Positions 44,401-56,278 of a stretch of 64,000 bases of DNA are shown piece after piece (the stretch's first letter is position 1; every line of letters begins with the position of its first letter). Where the stretch lies: positions 9,774,999 to 9,838,998 of the forward strand of contig JAUCBN010000046.1 of NCBI GenBank assembly GCA_035048815.1. The letters run 5' to 3'. The DNA is from Abelmoschus esculentus (taxonomy: Eukaryota > Streptophyta > Magnoliopsida > Malvales > Malvaceae). The position numbers and the translations under genes were made by a program. The notes under the pieces were generated by a model. It did not search any database. It was not told the origin of the DNA and was given only the letters and a program-made list of their open reading frames with translations.

Positions 44401-47400
44401 AACTTGATTTAATTTAATTTTTTGATCGTTTTTTTTTGCATTAAAGCGCGTGTTTCTAAATGTGCTTTATAGTTATTGTGTTCGAATTTTAACGATGTAA
44501 AAAGAGAAAAATTTGAGATTAATTTTTATAATTAGATTCAAAAATCTATAATTAAATATTTGAACTCATAAAATTTGATTTAATATCATTTTTCGACCTT
44601 TTTTTGGGGTTTAAAGCGTGCGTGTCTGAATGGGTTTGATAGTGAATCTGTTCGAACTTTAACCGAGTAAAAAGCTAAAAATTTGAGATTAATTTTTAAA
44701 ATTTGGTTCAAAAGTCCATAATTAACAATTTGAACTCATAAAATTTGATTCAATATCATTTTTCGGTCTTTTTTTGGGTTTAAAGCGTGTGTGTCTAAAT
44801 GGGCTTTATAGTGAATATGTTCGAATTTTAACCATGTAAAAAGCAAAAAATTTGATATTAATTTTTATAATTAGATTCAGAAATTCATAATTAACTATTT
44901 GAACTCATAAAATTTGATTTAATATCATTTTTCGATCTTTTTTTGGGTTTAAAGCGTGTGTGTCTAAATGGGCTTTATAGTGAAGCTGTTGGAATTTTAA
45001 CCGAGTAAAAAGCTAAAAATTTGAGATTAATTTTCATAATTAGATTCAAAATTACATAATTATCTATTTGAACTCATAAAATTTGATTTAATATCATTTT
45101 TCGATATTTTTTTGGGGTTTAAAGCATGCGTGTATAAATGGGCTTTATTGTGAATTTGTTCGAATTTTAACCTAGTAAAAACAAAAATTTGAGATTAATT
45201 TTTATAATTAGATTCAAAAATCCATAATTAACTATTTGAACTCAAAAAATTTGATTTAATATTATTTTTCGATATTTTTTTGGGTTTAAAGCATGTGTAT
45301 CTAAATGGGCTTTATAGTGAATCTGTTCGAATTTTAACTAGGTAAAAAGCTAAAAATTTGAGATTAATTTATATAATTAGATTCAAAAATCTATATTTAA
45401 CTATTTGAACTCATAAAATTTGACTTAATATCATTTTCAAACTTTTTTGGGTTTAAAGCGTGTGTGTCTAAATAGGCTTTATAGTGAATCTGTTCGAATT
45501 TTAACAGAGTAAAAAGCTAAAAATTTGAGATTAATTTTTATAATTAAATTCAAGAATCCATAATCAACTTTTTTAACTCATAAAATTTGATTTAATATCA
45601 TTTTTCGATAATTTTTTGGGGTTTAAAGCATGCGTATCTAAATGGGCTTGATAGTGAATCTGTTCGAATTTTAACCGAGTAAAAAGCTTAAGATTTGAGA
45701 TTTATTTATATAATTAGATTCAAAAAATCCATAATTAACCATTTGAACTCATAAAATTTGATTTAATATTTTTTTTGGGTTTAAAGCATGTATATCTAAA
45801 TGGGCTTTATAGTGAATCTGTTCGAATTTTAACTCAGTAAAAATCAAAAAATTTGAGATTAATTTTTATAATTAGATTCAAAAATCTATAATTAACTATT
45901 TGAATTCATTAAATTTTACTTAATATCATTTTTTGATCTTTTTTGGGTTTAAAGCGTGTGTGTCTAAATGGGCTTTATAGTAAATCTGTTCTAATTTTAA
46001 CAGAGTAAAAAGCAAAAAATTTGATATTACTCTATATAATTAGATTAAAAAATTTGTAATCAACTATTTGAACTCATAAAATTTGATTTAATATCATTTT
46101 TCGATCTTTTTTGGGTTTAAAGCGTTTGTGTTTAAATTGGCTTTATAGTGAAACTGTTGAATTTTAACCGAGTACAAAGCATAAAATTTGAGATTAATTT
46201 TTATAATTAGATTAAAAAATCCATAATCCACTATTTGAACTCATAAAACTTGATTTAATATAATTTTTTCATTTTTTTTTTTGCATTAAAGCGCGTGTGT
46301 CTAAATGGGCTTTATAGTTAATGTATTCGAATTTTAACGGTGTAAAAAGATAAAAATTTGAGATTAATTTTTATAATTAGGTTCAAAAATCTATAATTCA
46401 CTATTTGAACTCCTAAAATTTTATTTAATATTATTTTTCGATCTTTTTTGGGTTTTAACGCGTGCTTGTCTAAATGGGCTTTGTAGTGAATCTGTTTGAA
46501 TTTTAACCGAGTAAAAAGCAAAAAAATTGAGATTATTTTTTATAATTAGAATAAAATATCCATAAATAACCATTTGAACTCATAAAATTTGATTTAATAT
46601 CATTTTTCGACCTTTTTTGGGGGTTTTAAGCGTGCATGTCTTAATGGGTTTGATAGTGAATCTTTTCGAACTTTAACCGAGTAAAAAGTTAAAAATTTGA
46701 GATTAATTTTTATAATTTGGTTCAGAAGTCCATAATTAACTATTTGAACTCATAAAATTTGATTCAATATCATTATTCGATCTTTTGTTTAGGTTTAAAG
46801 CCTGTGTGTCTAAATGGGCTTTATAGTGAATATGTTCAAATTTTAAACAAGTAAAAAGCAAAAAAATTGAGATTAATTTTTATAATTAGATTCAAAAATC
46901 CATAAATAACTATTTGAAATCATAAAAATTGATTTAATATCATTTTTCGATCTATTTTGGGTTTAAAGTGTGTGTGTCTAAATTAGCTTTTGTAGTGAAT
47001 CTGTTCGAATTTTAACCGAAAACAAAGCTAAAAATTTGAGATCAATTGTTATAATTAGATTCAAAAATCCATAATTAACTATTTGAACTCATAAAATTTG
47101 ATTTAATATCATTTTTCGACCTTTTTTGGGGGTTTTAAGCGTGCATGTCTTAATGGGTTTGATAGTGAATCTGTTCGAACTTTAACCGAGTAAAAAGCTG
47201 AAAATTTGAGATTAATTTTTATAATTTGGTTCAGAAGTCCATAATTAACTATTTGAACTCATAAAATTTGATTCAATATCATTATTCGATCTTTTTTTTA
47301 GGTTTAAAGCCTGTGTGTCTAAATGGGCTTTATAGTGAATATGTTCAAATTTTAAACGAGTAAAAAGCAAAAAAATTGAGATTAATTTTTATAATTAGAT

Positions 47401-48289
47401 TCAAAAATCCATAAATAACTATTTGAAATCATAAAAATTGATTTAATATCATTTTTCGATCTATTTTGGGTTTAAAGTGTGTGTGTCTAAATTAGCTTTT
47501 GTAGTGAATCTGTTCGAATTTTAACCGAATACAAAGCTAAAAATTTGAGATCAATTGTTATAATTAGATTCAAAAATCCATAATTAACTATTTGAACTAA
47601 AAAAAATTGATTTAATAGCATTTTTCGATAATTTTTTGGGGTTTAAAGCATGCGTGTCTAAATGGGCTTGATAGTGAATCTGTTCCAATTTTAACCGAGT
47701 AAAAAGCTTAAAATTCGAGATTAGTTTTTATAATTAGATTCAAAAATCCATAATTAACTATTTGAACTCATAAAATTTGATTTAATATTATTTTTCGATC
47801 TTTTTTTGGGTTTAAAGCGTGTGTGTCTAAATGGGCTTTATTGTGAATCTGTTAGAATTTTAACCGAGTAAAAAGATAAAAATTTGAGATTAAATTTTAT
47901 AATTTGGTTCAAAAGTTCACAATTAACTATTTGAACTCGTAAATTTTGATTCTATATCATTTTTTTGATCTTTTTTTTTGGGTTTAAATCGTGCATGTCT
48001 AAATGGGCTTTATAGTGAATCTCTTCTAATTTTAATCTAGTAAAAAGCAAAAATTGATATTAATTTATATAATTAGATTCAAAATTTTGTAATTAACTAT
48101 TCGAACTCATAAAATTTGATTTAATATTATTTTTCGATCTTTTTTGGGTTTAAAGTGTTTGTGTCTAAATGTGCTTTATAGTGAATCTGTTCAAATTTTA
48201 ATCGAGTAAAAAGCTTAAAATTTGAGATCAATTTTTATAATTATATTCAGAAATCCATAATTAACTATTTGAACTCATAAAATTTGATT
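38472..48289 (+). repeat. Tandem duplication of 4.89 kb (about 29 monomers)
   Basis: 38472-43361 and 43362-48253 match line by line at offset 4890. The only change I noticed is two extra T in a T-run near 46275, which makes the offset 4892 after it. Similarity continues to 43397/48289, where a C/T difference marks the end. Both break points lie at the same place within a monomer (TCCATAATTAACT...), as expected for unequal crossing over or slippage between monomers in register. Confidence 0.9.
41700..42735 (+). repeat. Three-monomer higher-order repeat inside the large duplication
   Basis: The variant TTTTCGACC...GGTTTTAAGCGTGCATGTC begins at 41716 and again at 42225, an offset of 509 bp (three monomers). 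The two following monomers match as well. The pair is present again in the second 4.89 kb copy. Confidence 0.75.
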
Positions 48290-49374
48290 TAATATCATTT
48301 TTCGATATGTTTTTTAGTTTATAGCGTGTGTGTCTAAATGGGCTTTATAGTAAATCTGTTCGAATTTTAATCGAGTAAAAAGCTAAAAATTGGAGATTAA
48401 TTTTTATAATTAGATTCAAAAAATTTTAATTAACTATTTGAACTCATAAAATTTGATTTTATATCATTTTCCATCTTTTTTTTTGTTTTAAGCGTGTTTG
48501 TCTAAATGGGGTTTATAGTGAATCAGTTTAATTCTAACCGAGTAAAAAGCTAATAATTTGAGATTAATTTTTATAATTAGATTCAAAAGTCCATAATTAA
48601 ATATTTGCACTCGTAAAACATGATTTAATATAATTTTTGATCTTTTTTGGGATTAAAACATGTGTTTCTAAATGGCCTTTATAATGAATCTGTTTGAATT
48701 TTAACCGAGTAAAAAGCTAAAAATTGGAGATTAATTTTTATAATTAGAATAAAAAATCCATAATTAACTATTTGAACTCATAAAACTTGATTTAATATCA
48801 TTTTTTGATATTTTTTGGGGTTAAAGTGTGTCTAAATGGGCTTTATAGTGAATTTATTCGTATTTTAACCTAATAAAAATCTAAAAATTTAAGATTAATT
48901 TTAATAATTAGATTAAAAAATACATAATTAGTTTCAAAAATCCATAATTAACTATTTTAACTCATTAAATTTAATTTAATAATATTTTCCCATCTTTTTT
49001 GGTTTTAAAGCGTGTGTGTCTAAATGGGCTTTATAGTGAATCTGTTCGAATTTTAACCGAGCAAAAAGCAAAACATTTGAGATTAATTTATATAATTAGA
49101 TTCAAAAATCCATAATTAACTATTTGAACTCATTAAATTTAATTTAATATTATTTTTCCATCTTTTTGGGGTTTAAAGCGTGTGTGTCTAATGGGCTTTA
49201 TAGTGAATCTGTTAGAATTTTAACCGAGCAAAAAGCAAAACATTTGAGATTAATTTATATAATTAGATTCAAAAATTTATAATTAACTATTCGAGCTCAT
49301 AAAATTTGATTTGATATCATTTTTTGATCTTTTTTTTTCGGTTTAAAGCGTGTGTGTGTCTAAATGGGCTTTAT

Positions 49375-52300
49375 AGTGAATCTTTTCAAATTTTAACCAA
49401 GTTAAAAGCTAAAAATTTGAGATTAATTTTTATAATTAGATTCAAAAATCCATAATTAAATATTTGGACTCATAAAGCATGATTTAATATCATTTATCGC
49501 TCTTTTTTTGGTTTAAAGCGTGGGTGTCTAAATGGGTTTTATTGTGTATTTGTTAGAATTTTAACCGAGTAAAAAGCAAAAAATTTGAGATTAATTTTCA
49601 TAATTAGATTCAAAAATCCATAAATAACTATATAAACTCATAAAATTTGATTTAATATCATTTTCGATCTTTTTTTTTGGGTTTTAAAGCGTGCATGTCT
49701 AAATGGGCTTTGTAGTAAATCTATTCGAATTTTAACCGAGTAAAAAGCTAAAAATTAGAGATTAATTTTTATAATTAGATTCAAGAATCCATAATTAACT
49801 ATTTGAACTTATAAAATTTGATTTAATATTATTTTTTGATCTTTTTTGGGGTTAAAAGCATGTGTGTCTAAATGGGCTTTATAGTGAATCTGTTTGAATT
49901 TTAACCGAGTAAAAGGGTAAAAATATGAGATTTATTTTTATAATTATATTCAAATATCCATAATTAACTATTTAAACTCATAAAATTTGATTTAATATTA
50001 TTTTTTGAACATTTTTTGGGGTTTAAAAAGTGCGTTTCTAAATAGGCTTGATAGTGAATCTGTTCGAATTTTAATTGAGTAAAAAGCTAAAAATTTGAGA
50101 TTAATTTTTATAATTAGTTTCAAAAATCCAAAATTAACTATTTGAACTCATTGAATTTAATTTAATATTATTTTCCCACCTTTTTGGGGTTTAAAGCGTG
50201 TGTGTCTAAATGGGCTTTATAGTGAATCTTTTCAAATTTTAACCAAGTTAAAAGCTAAAAATTTGAGATTAATTTTTATAATTAGATTCAAAAATCCATA
50301 ATTAAATATTTGGACTCATAAAACATGATTTAATATCATTTATCGCTCTTTTTTTGGTTTAAAGCGTGGGTGTCTAAATGGGTTTTATTGTGAATTTGTT
50401 AGAATTTTAACCGAGTAAAAAGCAAAAAATTTGAGATTAATTTCCATAATTAGATTCAAAAATCCATAAATAACTATATAAACTCATAAAATTTGATTTA
50501 ATATCATTTTCGATCTTTTTTTTTTGGGGTTTAAAGCGTGCATGTCTAAATGGGCTTTGTAGTAAATCTATACGAATTTTAACCGAGTAAAAAGCTAAAA
50601 ATTAGAGATTAATTTTTATAATTAGATTCAAGAATCCATAATTAACTATTTGAACTTATAAAATTTGATTTAATATTATTTTTTGATCTTTTTTGGGGTT
50701 AAAAGCATGTGTGTCTAAATGGGCTTTATAGTGAATCTGTTTGAATTTTAACCGAGTAAAAGGGTAAAAATTTGAGATTTATTTTTATAATTATATTCAA
50801 ATATCCATAATTAACTATTTAAACTCATAAAATTTGATTTAATATTATTTTTTGAACATTTTTTGGGGTTTAAAAAGTGCGTTTCTAAATGGGCTTGATA
50901 GTGAATCTGTTCGAATTTTAATTGAGTAAAAAGCTAAAAATTTGAGATTAATTTTTATAATTAGTTTCAAAAATCCAAAATTAACTATTTGAACTCATTG
51001 AATTTAATTTAATATTATTTTCCCACCTTTTTGGGGTTTAAAGCGTGTGTATCTAAATGGGCTTTATAGTGAATCTGTTCGAATTTTAACCAAGTTAAAA
51101 GCTAAAAATTTGAGATTAATTTTTATAATTAGATTCAAAAATACATAATTAAATATTTGGACTCATAAAACATGATTTAATATCATTTATCGCTCTTTTT
51201 TTGGTTTAAAACGTGGGTGTCTAAATGGGTTTTATAGCAAATTTGTTCGAATTTTAACCGAGTAAAAAGCAAAAAATTTGAGATTAATTTTTATAATTAG
51301 ATTCAAAAATCCATAAATAACTATACGAACTCGTAAAATTTGATTTAATATCATTTTCGATCTTTTTTGGGGTTTTAAAGCGTGCGTGTCTAAATGGGCT
51401 TTGTAGTGAATCTATTCGAATTTTAACCGAGTAAAAAGCTAAAAATTAGAGATTAATTTTTATAATTAGATTCAAAAATCCATAAATAACTATACGAACT
51501 CGTAAAATTTGATTTAATATCATTTTCGATCTTTTTTGGGGTTTTAAAGCGTGCGTGTCTAAATGGGCTTTGTAGTGAATCTATTCGAATTTTAACCGAG
51601 TAAAAAGCTAAAAATTAGAGATTAATTTTTATAATTAGATTCAAGAATCCATAATTAACTATTTGAACTCATAAAATTTGATTTAATACTATTTTTCGAT
51701 CTTTTGTGGGGTTAAAAACATGTATGTCTAAATGGGATTTATAGTGAATCTGTTTGAATTTTAACCGAGTAAAAGGGTAAAAATTTGAGATTTATTTTTA
51801 TAATTATATTCAAAAATCCATAATTAACTATTTCAACTCATAAAATTTAATCTAATATTATTTTTTTGATCATTTTTTGGGGTTTAAAAAGTGTGTGTCT
51901 AAATGGGCTTGATAGTGAATCTGTTCGAATTTTAACTGGGTAAAAATATAAAAATTTGAGATTAATTTTTATAATTATTTTCAAAAATCCATAATTAACT
52001 ATTTGAACTCATTGAATTTAATTTAATATTATTTTTCCATCTTTTTTGGGTTTAAAGCGTGTGTGTCTAAATGGGATTTATAGTGAATCTTTTGAATTTT
52101 AACCAAGTTAAAAGCTAAAAATTTGAGGTTAATTTTATAATTAGATTCAAAAATACATAATTAAATATTTGGACTCATAAAACATGATTTAATATCATTT
52201 TTTGATCTTTTTTTTGGGTTTAAAGCGTGTGTGTCTAAATGGGCTTTATAGTGAATCTTTTGAATTTTAACCGAGTAAAAAGCTAAAAATTTGAGATTAA

Positions 52301-53551
52301 ATTTTATAATTAGATTCAAAAATCCATAATTAAATATTTGGACTCATGAAACATGATTTAATATCATTTATCGCTCTTTTTTTGGTTTAAAACGTGGGTG
52401 TCTAAATGGGTTTTATAGTAAATTTGTTCGAATTTTAACCGAGTAAAAAGCAAAAAATTTGAGATTAATTTTTATAATTAGATTCAAAAATCCATAAATA
52501 ACTATACGAACTCGTAAAATTTGATTTAATATCATTTTCGATCTTTTTTGGGGTTTTAAAGCGTGCGTTTCTAAATGGGCTTTGTAGTGAATCTATTCGA
52601 ATTTTAACCGAGTAAAAAGCTAAAAATTAGAGATTAATTTTTATAATTAGATTCAAAAATCCATAAATAACTATACGAACTCGTAAAATTTGATTTAATA
52701 TCATTTTCGATCTTTTTTGGGGTTTTAAAGCGTGCGTGTCTAAATGGGCTTTGTAGTGAATCTATTCGAATTTTAACCGAGTAAAAAGCTAAAAATTAGA
52801 GATTAATTTTTATAATTAGATTCAAGAATCCATAATTAACTATTTGAACTCATAAAATTTGATTTAATACTATTTTTCGATCTTTTGTGGGGTTAAAAAC
52901 ATGTATGTCTAAATGAGATTTATAGTGAATCTGTTTGAATTTTAACCGAGTAAAAGGGTAAAAATTTGAGATTTATTTTTATAATTATATTCAAAAATCC
53001 ATAATTAACTATTTCAACTCATAAAATTTAATCTAATATTATTTTTTTGATCATTTTTTGGGGTTTAAAAAGTGTGTGTCTAAATGGGCTTGATAGTGAA
53101 TCTGTTCGAATTTTAACTGAGTAAAAATATAAAAATTTGAGATTAATTTTTATAATTATTTTCAAAAATCCATAATTAACTATTTGAACTCATTGAATTT
53201 AATTTAATATTATTTTTCCATCTTTTTTGGGTTTAAAGCGTGTGTCTAAATGGGCTTTATAGTGAATCTTTTGAATTTTAACCAAGTTAAAAGCTAAAAA
53301 TTTGAGGTTAATTTTATAATTAGATTCAAAAATACATAATTAAATATTTGGACTCATAAAACATGATTTAATATCATTTTTTGATCTTTTTTTTGGGTTT
53401 AAAGCGTGTGTGTCTAAATGGGCTTTATAGTGAATCTTTTGAATTTTAACCGAGTAAAAAGCTAAAAATTTGAGATTAAATTTTATAATTAGATTCAAAA
53501 ATCCATAATTAAATATTTGGACTCATGAAACATGATTTAATATCATTTATC
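49375..53551 (+). repeat. Five- and seven-monomer higher-order repeats
   Basis: The variant ATTTATCGCTC...GTGGGTGTC recurs at 49523, 50369 and about 51215 (steps of about 846 bp, five monomers). Its TATCGCTC mark then recurs at 51191, 52372 and 53551 (steps of 1181 and 1179 bp, seven monomers). Within the seven-mer, the two monomers around 51350 and 51520 are nearly identical, which accounts for the growth from five towards seven. Confidence 0.7.
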
Positions 53552-54881
53552 GCTCTTTTTTTTTGGTTTAAAGCGTGGGTGTCTAAATGGGTTTCATAGT
53601 GAATTTGTTCGAATTTTAACCGAGTAAAAAGCAAAAAATTTGAGATTAATTTTTATAATTAGATTCAAAAATCCATAATTAATTATGAACTCATAAAATT
53701 TGATTTAATATCATTTTTGAATTTTTTTTGGGTTTTAAAGCGTGCGTGTCTAAATGGGTTTTGTAGTGAATCTATTCGAATTTTAACCGAGTAAAAACAA
53801 AAATTAGAGATTAATTTTTATAATTAGATTCAAAAATCCATAATTAACTATTTGAACTCATAAAATTTGATTTAATATTATTTTTCGATCTTTTTTTGGG
53901 TTTAAAGCATGTGTGTCTAAATGGGCTTTATAGTGAATCTGTTCGAATTTTAACCAAGTAAATAGCTAAAAATTTGAGATCAATTTATATAATTAGATTC
54001 AAAAAAATTTAATTAACTATTTGAACTCATAAAATTTGATTTAATATCATTTTTCGATCTCTTTTTGGGTTTATAGCGTGTGTGTCTAAATGGGCTTTAT
54101 AATGAATCTTTTGAATTTTAACCAAGTAAAAAGCTAAAAATTTGAGATTAATTTATATAATTAGATTCAAAAAATTTTAATTAACTATTTCAACTCATAA
54201 AATTTGATTTAATATTATTTTTCGATCTCTTTTTGGGTTTAAAGCGTGTGTGTCTAAATGGGCTTTATAATGAATCTTTTGAATTTTAACCGAGTAAAAA
54301 GCTAAAAATTTGAGATTAATTTTTATAATTAGATTCAAAAATCCATAATTAAATATTTGGACTCATAAAACATGATTTAATATTATTTTTCGATCTTTTT
54401 TTGGGTTCAAAGCGTTTGTATCTAAATGGGCTTTATAATGAATCTTTTGAATTTTAACCAAGTAAAAACAAAAAATTTGAGATTAATTTTTATAATTAGA
54501 TTCAAAAATCCGTAATTAACTGTTTAAACTCATAAAATTTGATTTAATATCACTTTTCGATCTTTTTTTGGTTTAAAGCGTGTGCGTCTAAATGGGCTAT
54601 ACAGTGAATCTGCTGGATTTTAATCGAGTAAAAAGCTAAAAATTTGAGATTATTTTTTATAATTAGATTAAAAAATTCATAATTAACTATTTAAACTCAT
54701 AAAATTTGATTTAATATCATTTTTCGATCTGGTTTTTGGTTTAAAGCGTGTGTGTCTAAATGAGCTTAATAATAAATCTGTTGAATTTTAACCGAGAAAA
54801 AAGCTAAAAATATGAGATTAATCTTTATAATTAGATTCAAAAATCCATAATTAACTATTTAAACTCATAAAATTTGATTTA

Positions 54882-55200
54882 GGGTTAATTACCGCGGAGG
54901 TCACGTTTGTTTGTCCCCAGTACAAATTTAGTCACCGATTTTGAAAATCGACCGTTATAGTCATGTATGTTTTCGGGTTGTAAACTTATGATCACTGAGA
55001 CGTTTGTTGCCCTTCAATTATATTTTCACTATCTTCTCAAACAATCCCCTTTCTCAAACAATCCCCTTTCTCTTAACAAAATTTTCTATTACTTTTTTGT
55101 CTTGCCCTCAGTTTTCTATACAACTAAATCAAGATTTTTGTGTGAATGTTCTTAACTATATGCTCACTGTCATTGAATAATTCTAATTAAAAAAAATAAG
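54882..55200 (+). repeat. Left terminal inverted repeat of the Mutator-like element
   Basis: About 319 bp aligning with the reverse complement of the right arm: CGTTTGTTTG, CAGTACAAATTTAGTCACCG, AACAAAATTTTCTATTACTT and TTTTTGTGTGAAT are shared. A small local duplication (TCTCAAACAATCCCCTTTC twice near 55040) is unique to this arm. Confidence 0.85.
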
Positions 55201-55855
55201 ACTAAAACCCTCCATGAAGAGATATATGATGTATCAGCAAGGCTGTTTTGTTGACAGGATCGTATTCCCTCTTACCAAGGACTTGGTTGATACAAAAATA
55301 AAATGTCTATTGTTTCATGTTGTACAGGTGCTCAGACAATTTTACTGAACTTAGATAGAACCATTGTCGGACACTTACATGAAGTAGGTCTCATTATCTA
55401 CTTGTTGAAGGATATACCTAACATGATCTCGAAATACATAGAGAAAAGTTTAGGCAAGAGAAACTAAGTGCAGGGTGTTTTTCATCCTAGGATGAGATGA
55501 TAAAAAAATCCATGGAGGAAGAGAAGATCAACATCTGTGAAAGACCAGTGGCATTCATATGGTTTAAACCAATAATTTATTAAGGAAAGACCAGCACTGG
55601 AAAGACCAACATATGAAGTACATGCCAATAACCAGGAAGATGCAGAATTATTTCTAAACAAGAAGCATAATCAACATCACACTTAAATATACAATTTAGA
55701 AAAAATTCTTGGTGGCATTCATATGGTTTAAAACGTATCTCTAACATCTTTCACTAGGAAAGCATACATACTATTATTTACTGCAACGTTAACAAAAAAA
55801 AGTTAGTAATTTCTGAAAAAGAGTCAAATATATATGATAAAATAGATTTAAAATT

Positions 55856-56269
55856 TGTTTTTTTAATTGAAATTGTTCAATGAGGGTGAGAAAATAGCAA
55901 AGAGGATTCACACAAAAATATTGATTTAGTTGTACAGATAAACCAAGGGCAAGACGAAGAAGTAATAGAAAATTTTGTTGGAAAGGATAATATTTAGAGA
56001 AAGGAGGGTTTGTTTGAGAAGATGTGAAAATATAAATTTTTAAAATTTTGAGGGTTAAATTAAAGATGAAACAAAAATAAAAGAATAATTTAGGGACTAT
56101 TTAAGTAATTTATCATCTTTTTATTATGACAGATCAGCTTCCCGTTAAAGTTTAACGACAACAAACGTCTTAGTGACCATAAGTTTACAGTCCGAAAACG
56201 TACGTGACTAAATCGGTGACTAAATTTGTACTGAGGGCAAACAAACGTACCCTCCGCAGTAATTAACCC
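55856..56269 (-). repeat. Right terminal inverted repeat of the Mutator-like element
   Basis: About 414 bp, longer than the left arm because it keeps about 100 bp (roughly 56040-56150) that the left arm has lost. The outer 110 bp are the best conserved. Confidence 0.85.
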
Positions 56270-56278
56270 TTTGATTTA

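Larger units (their letters stand above)
37487..54881 (+). repeat. 169-bp satellite, block II (about 103 monomers)
   Basis: Same monomer and orientation as block I, resuming right after the solo LTR target repeat. Small lesions include a deletion around 40880 and a partial monomer duplication near 48900. Short open frames such as 41426-41629 and 46318-46521 (minus) are the same satellite stretch in two copies and are not genes. The block ends in TTTGATTTA, where a Mutator-like element inserted. Confidence 0.95.
54882..56269. mobile_element. Non-autonomous Mutator-like element with long TIRs
   Basis: 1388 bp, beginning GGGTTAATTACCGCGGAGG and ending with its inverted match ...CAGTAATTAACCC. 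It is flanked by the perfect 9-bp repeat TTTGATTTA (54873-54881 and 56270-56278). That 9-mer is normal satellite sequence present once in an unoccupied monomer. The 9-bp duplication and long inverted repeats are the mark of the Mutator superfamily. There is no transposase, so it needs one in trans. The core (55200-55856) has no recognisable gene but holds GGCATTCATATGGTTTAAA twice, near 55551 and 55713. Confidence 0.85.

Noticed and set aside
41426..46521. Two identical minus-strand 67-codon frames
   Set aside because: They are the same satellite stretch present in both copies of the 4.89 kb duplication. The frame is a chance product of AT-rich repeats.
54967..55155. 62-codon frame in the left arm of the Mutator-like element
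   Set aside because: It lies within a terminal inverted repeat and has no counterpart frame in the right arm.
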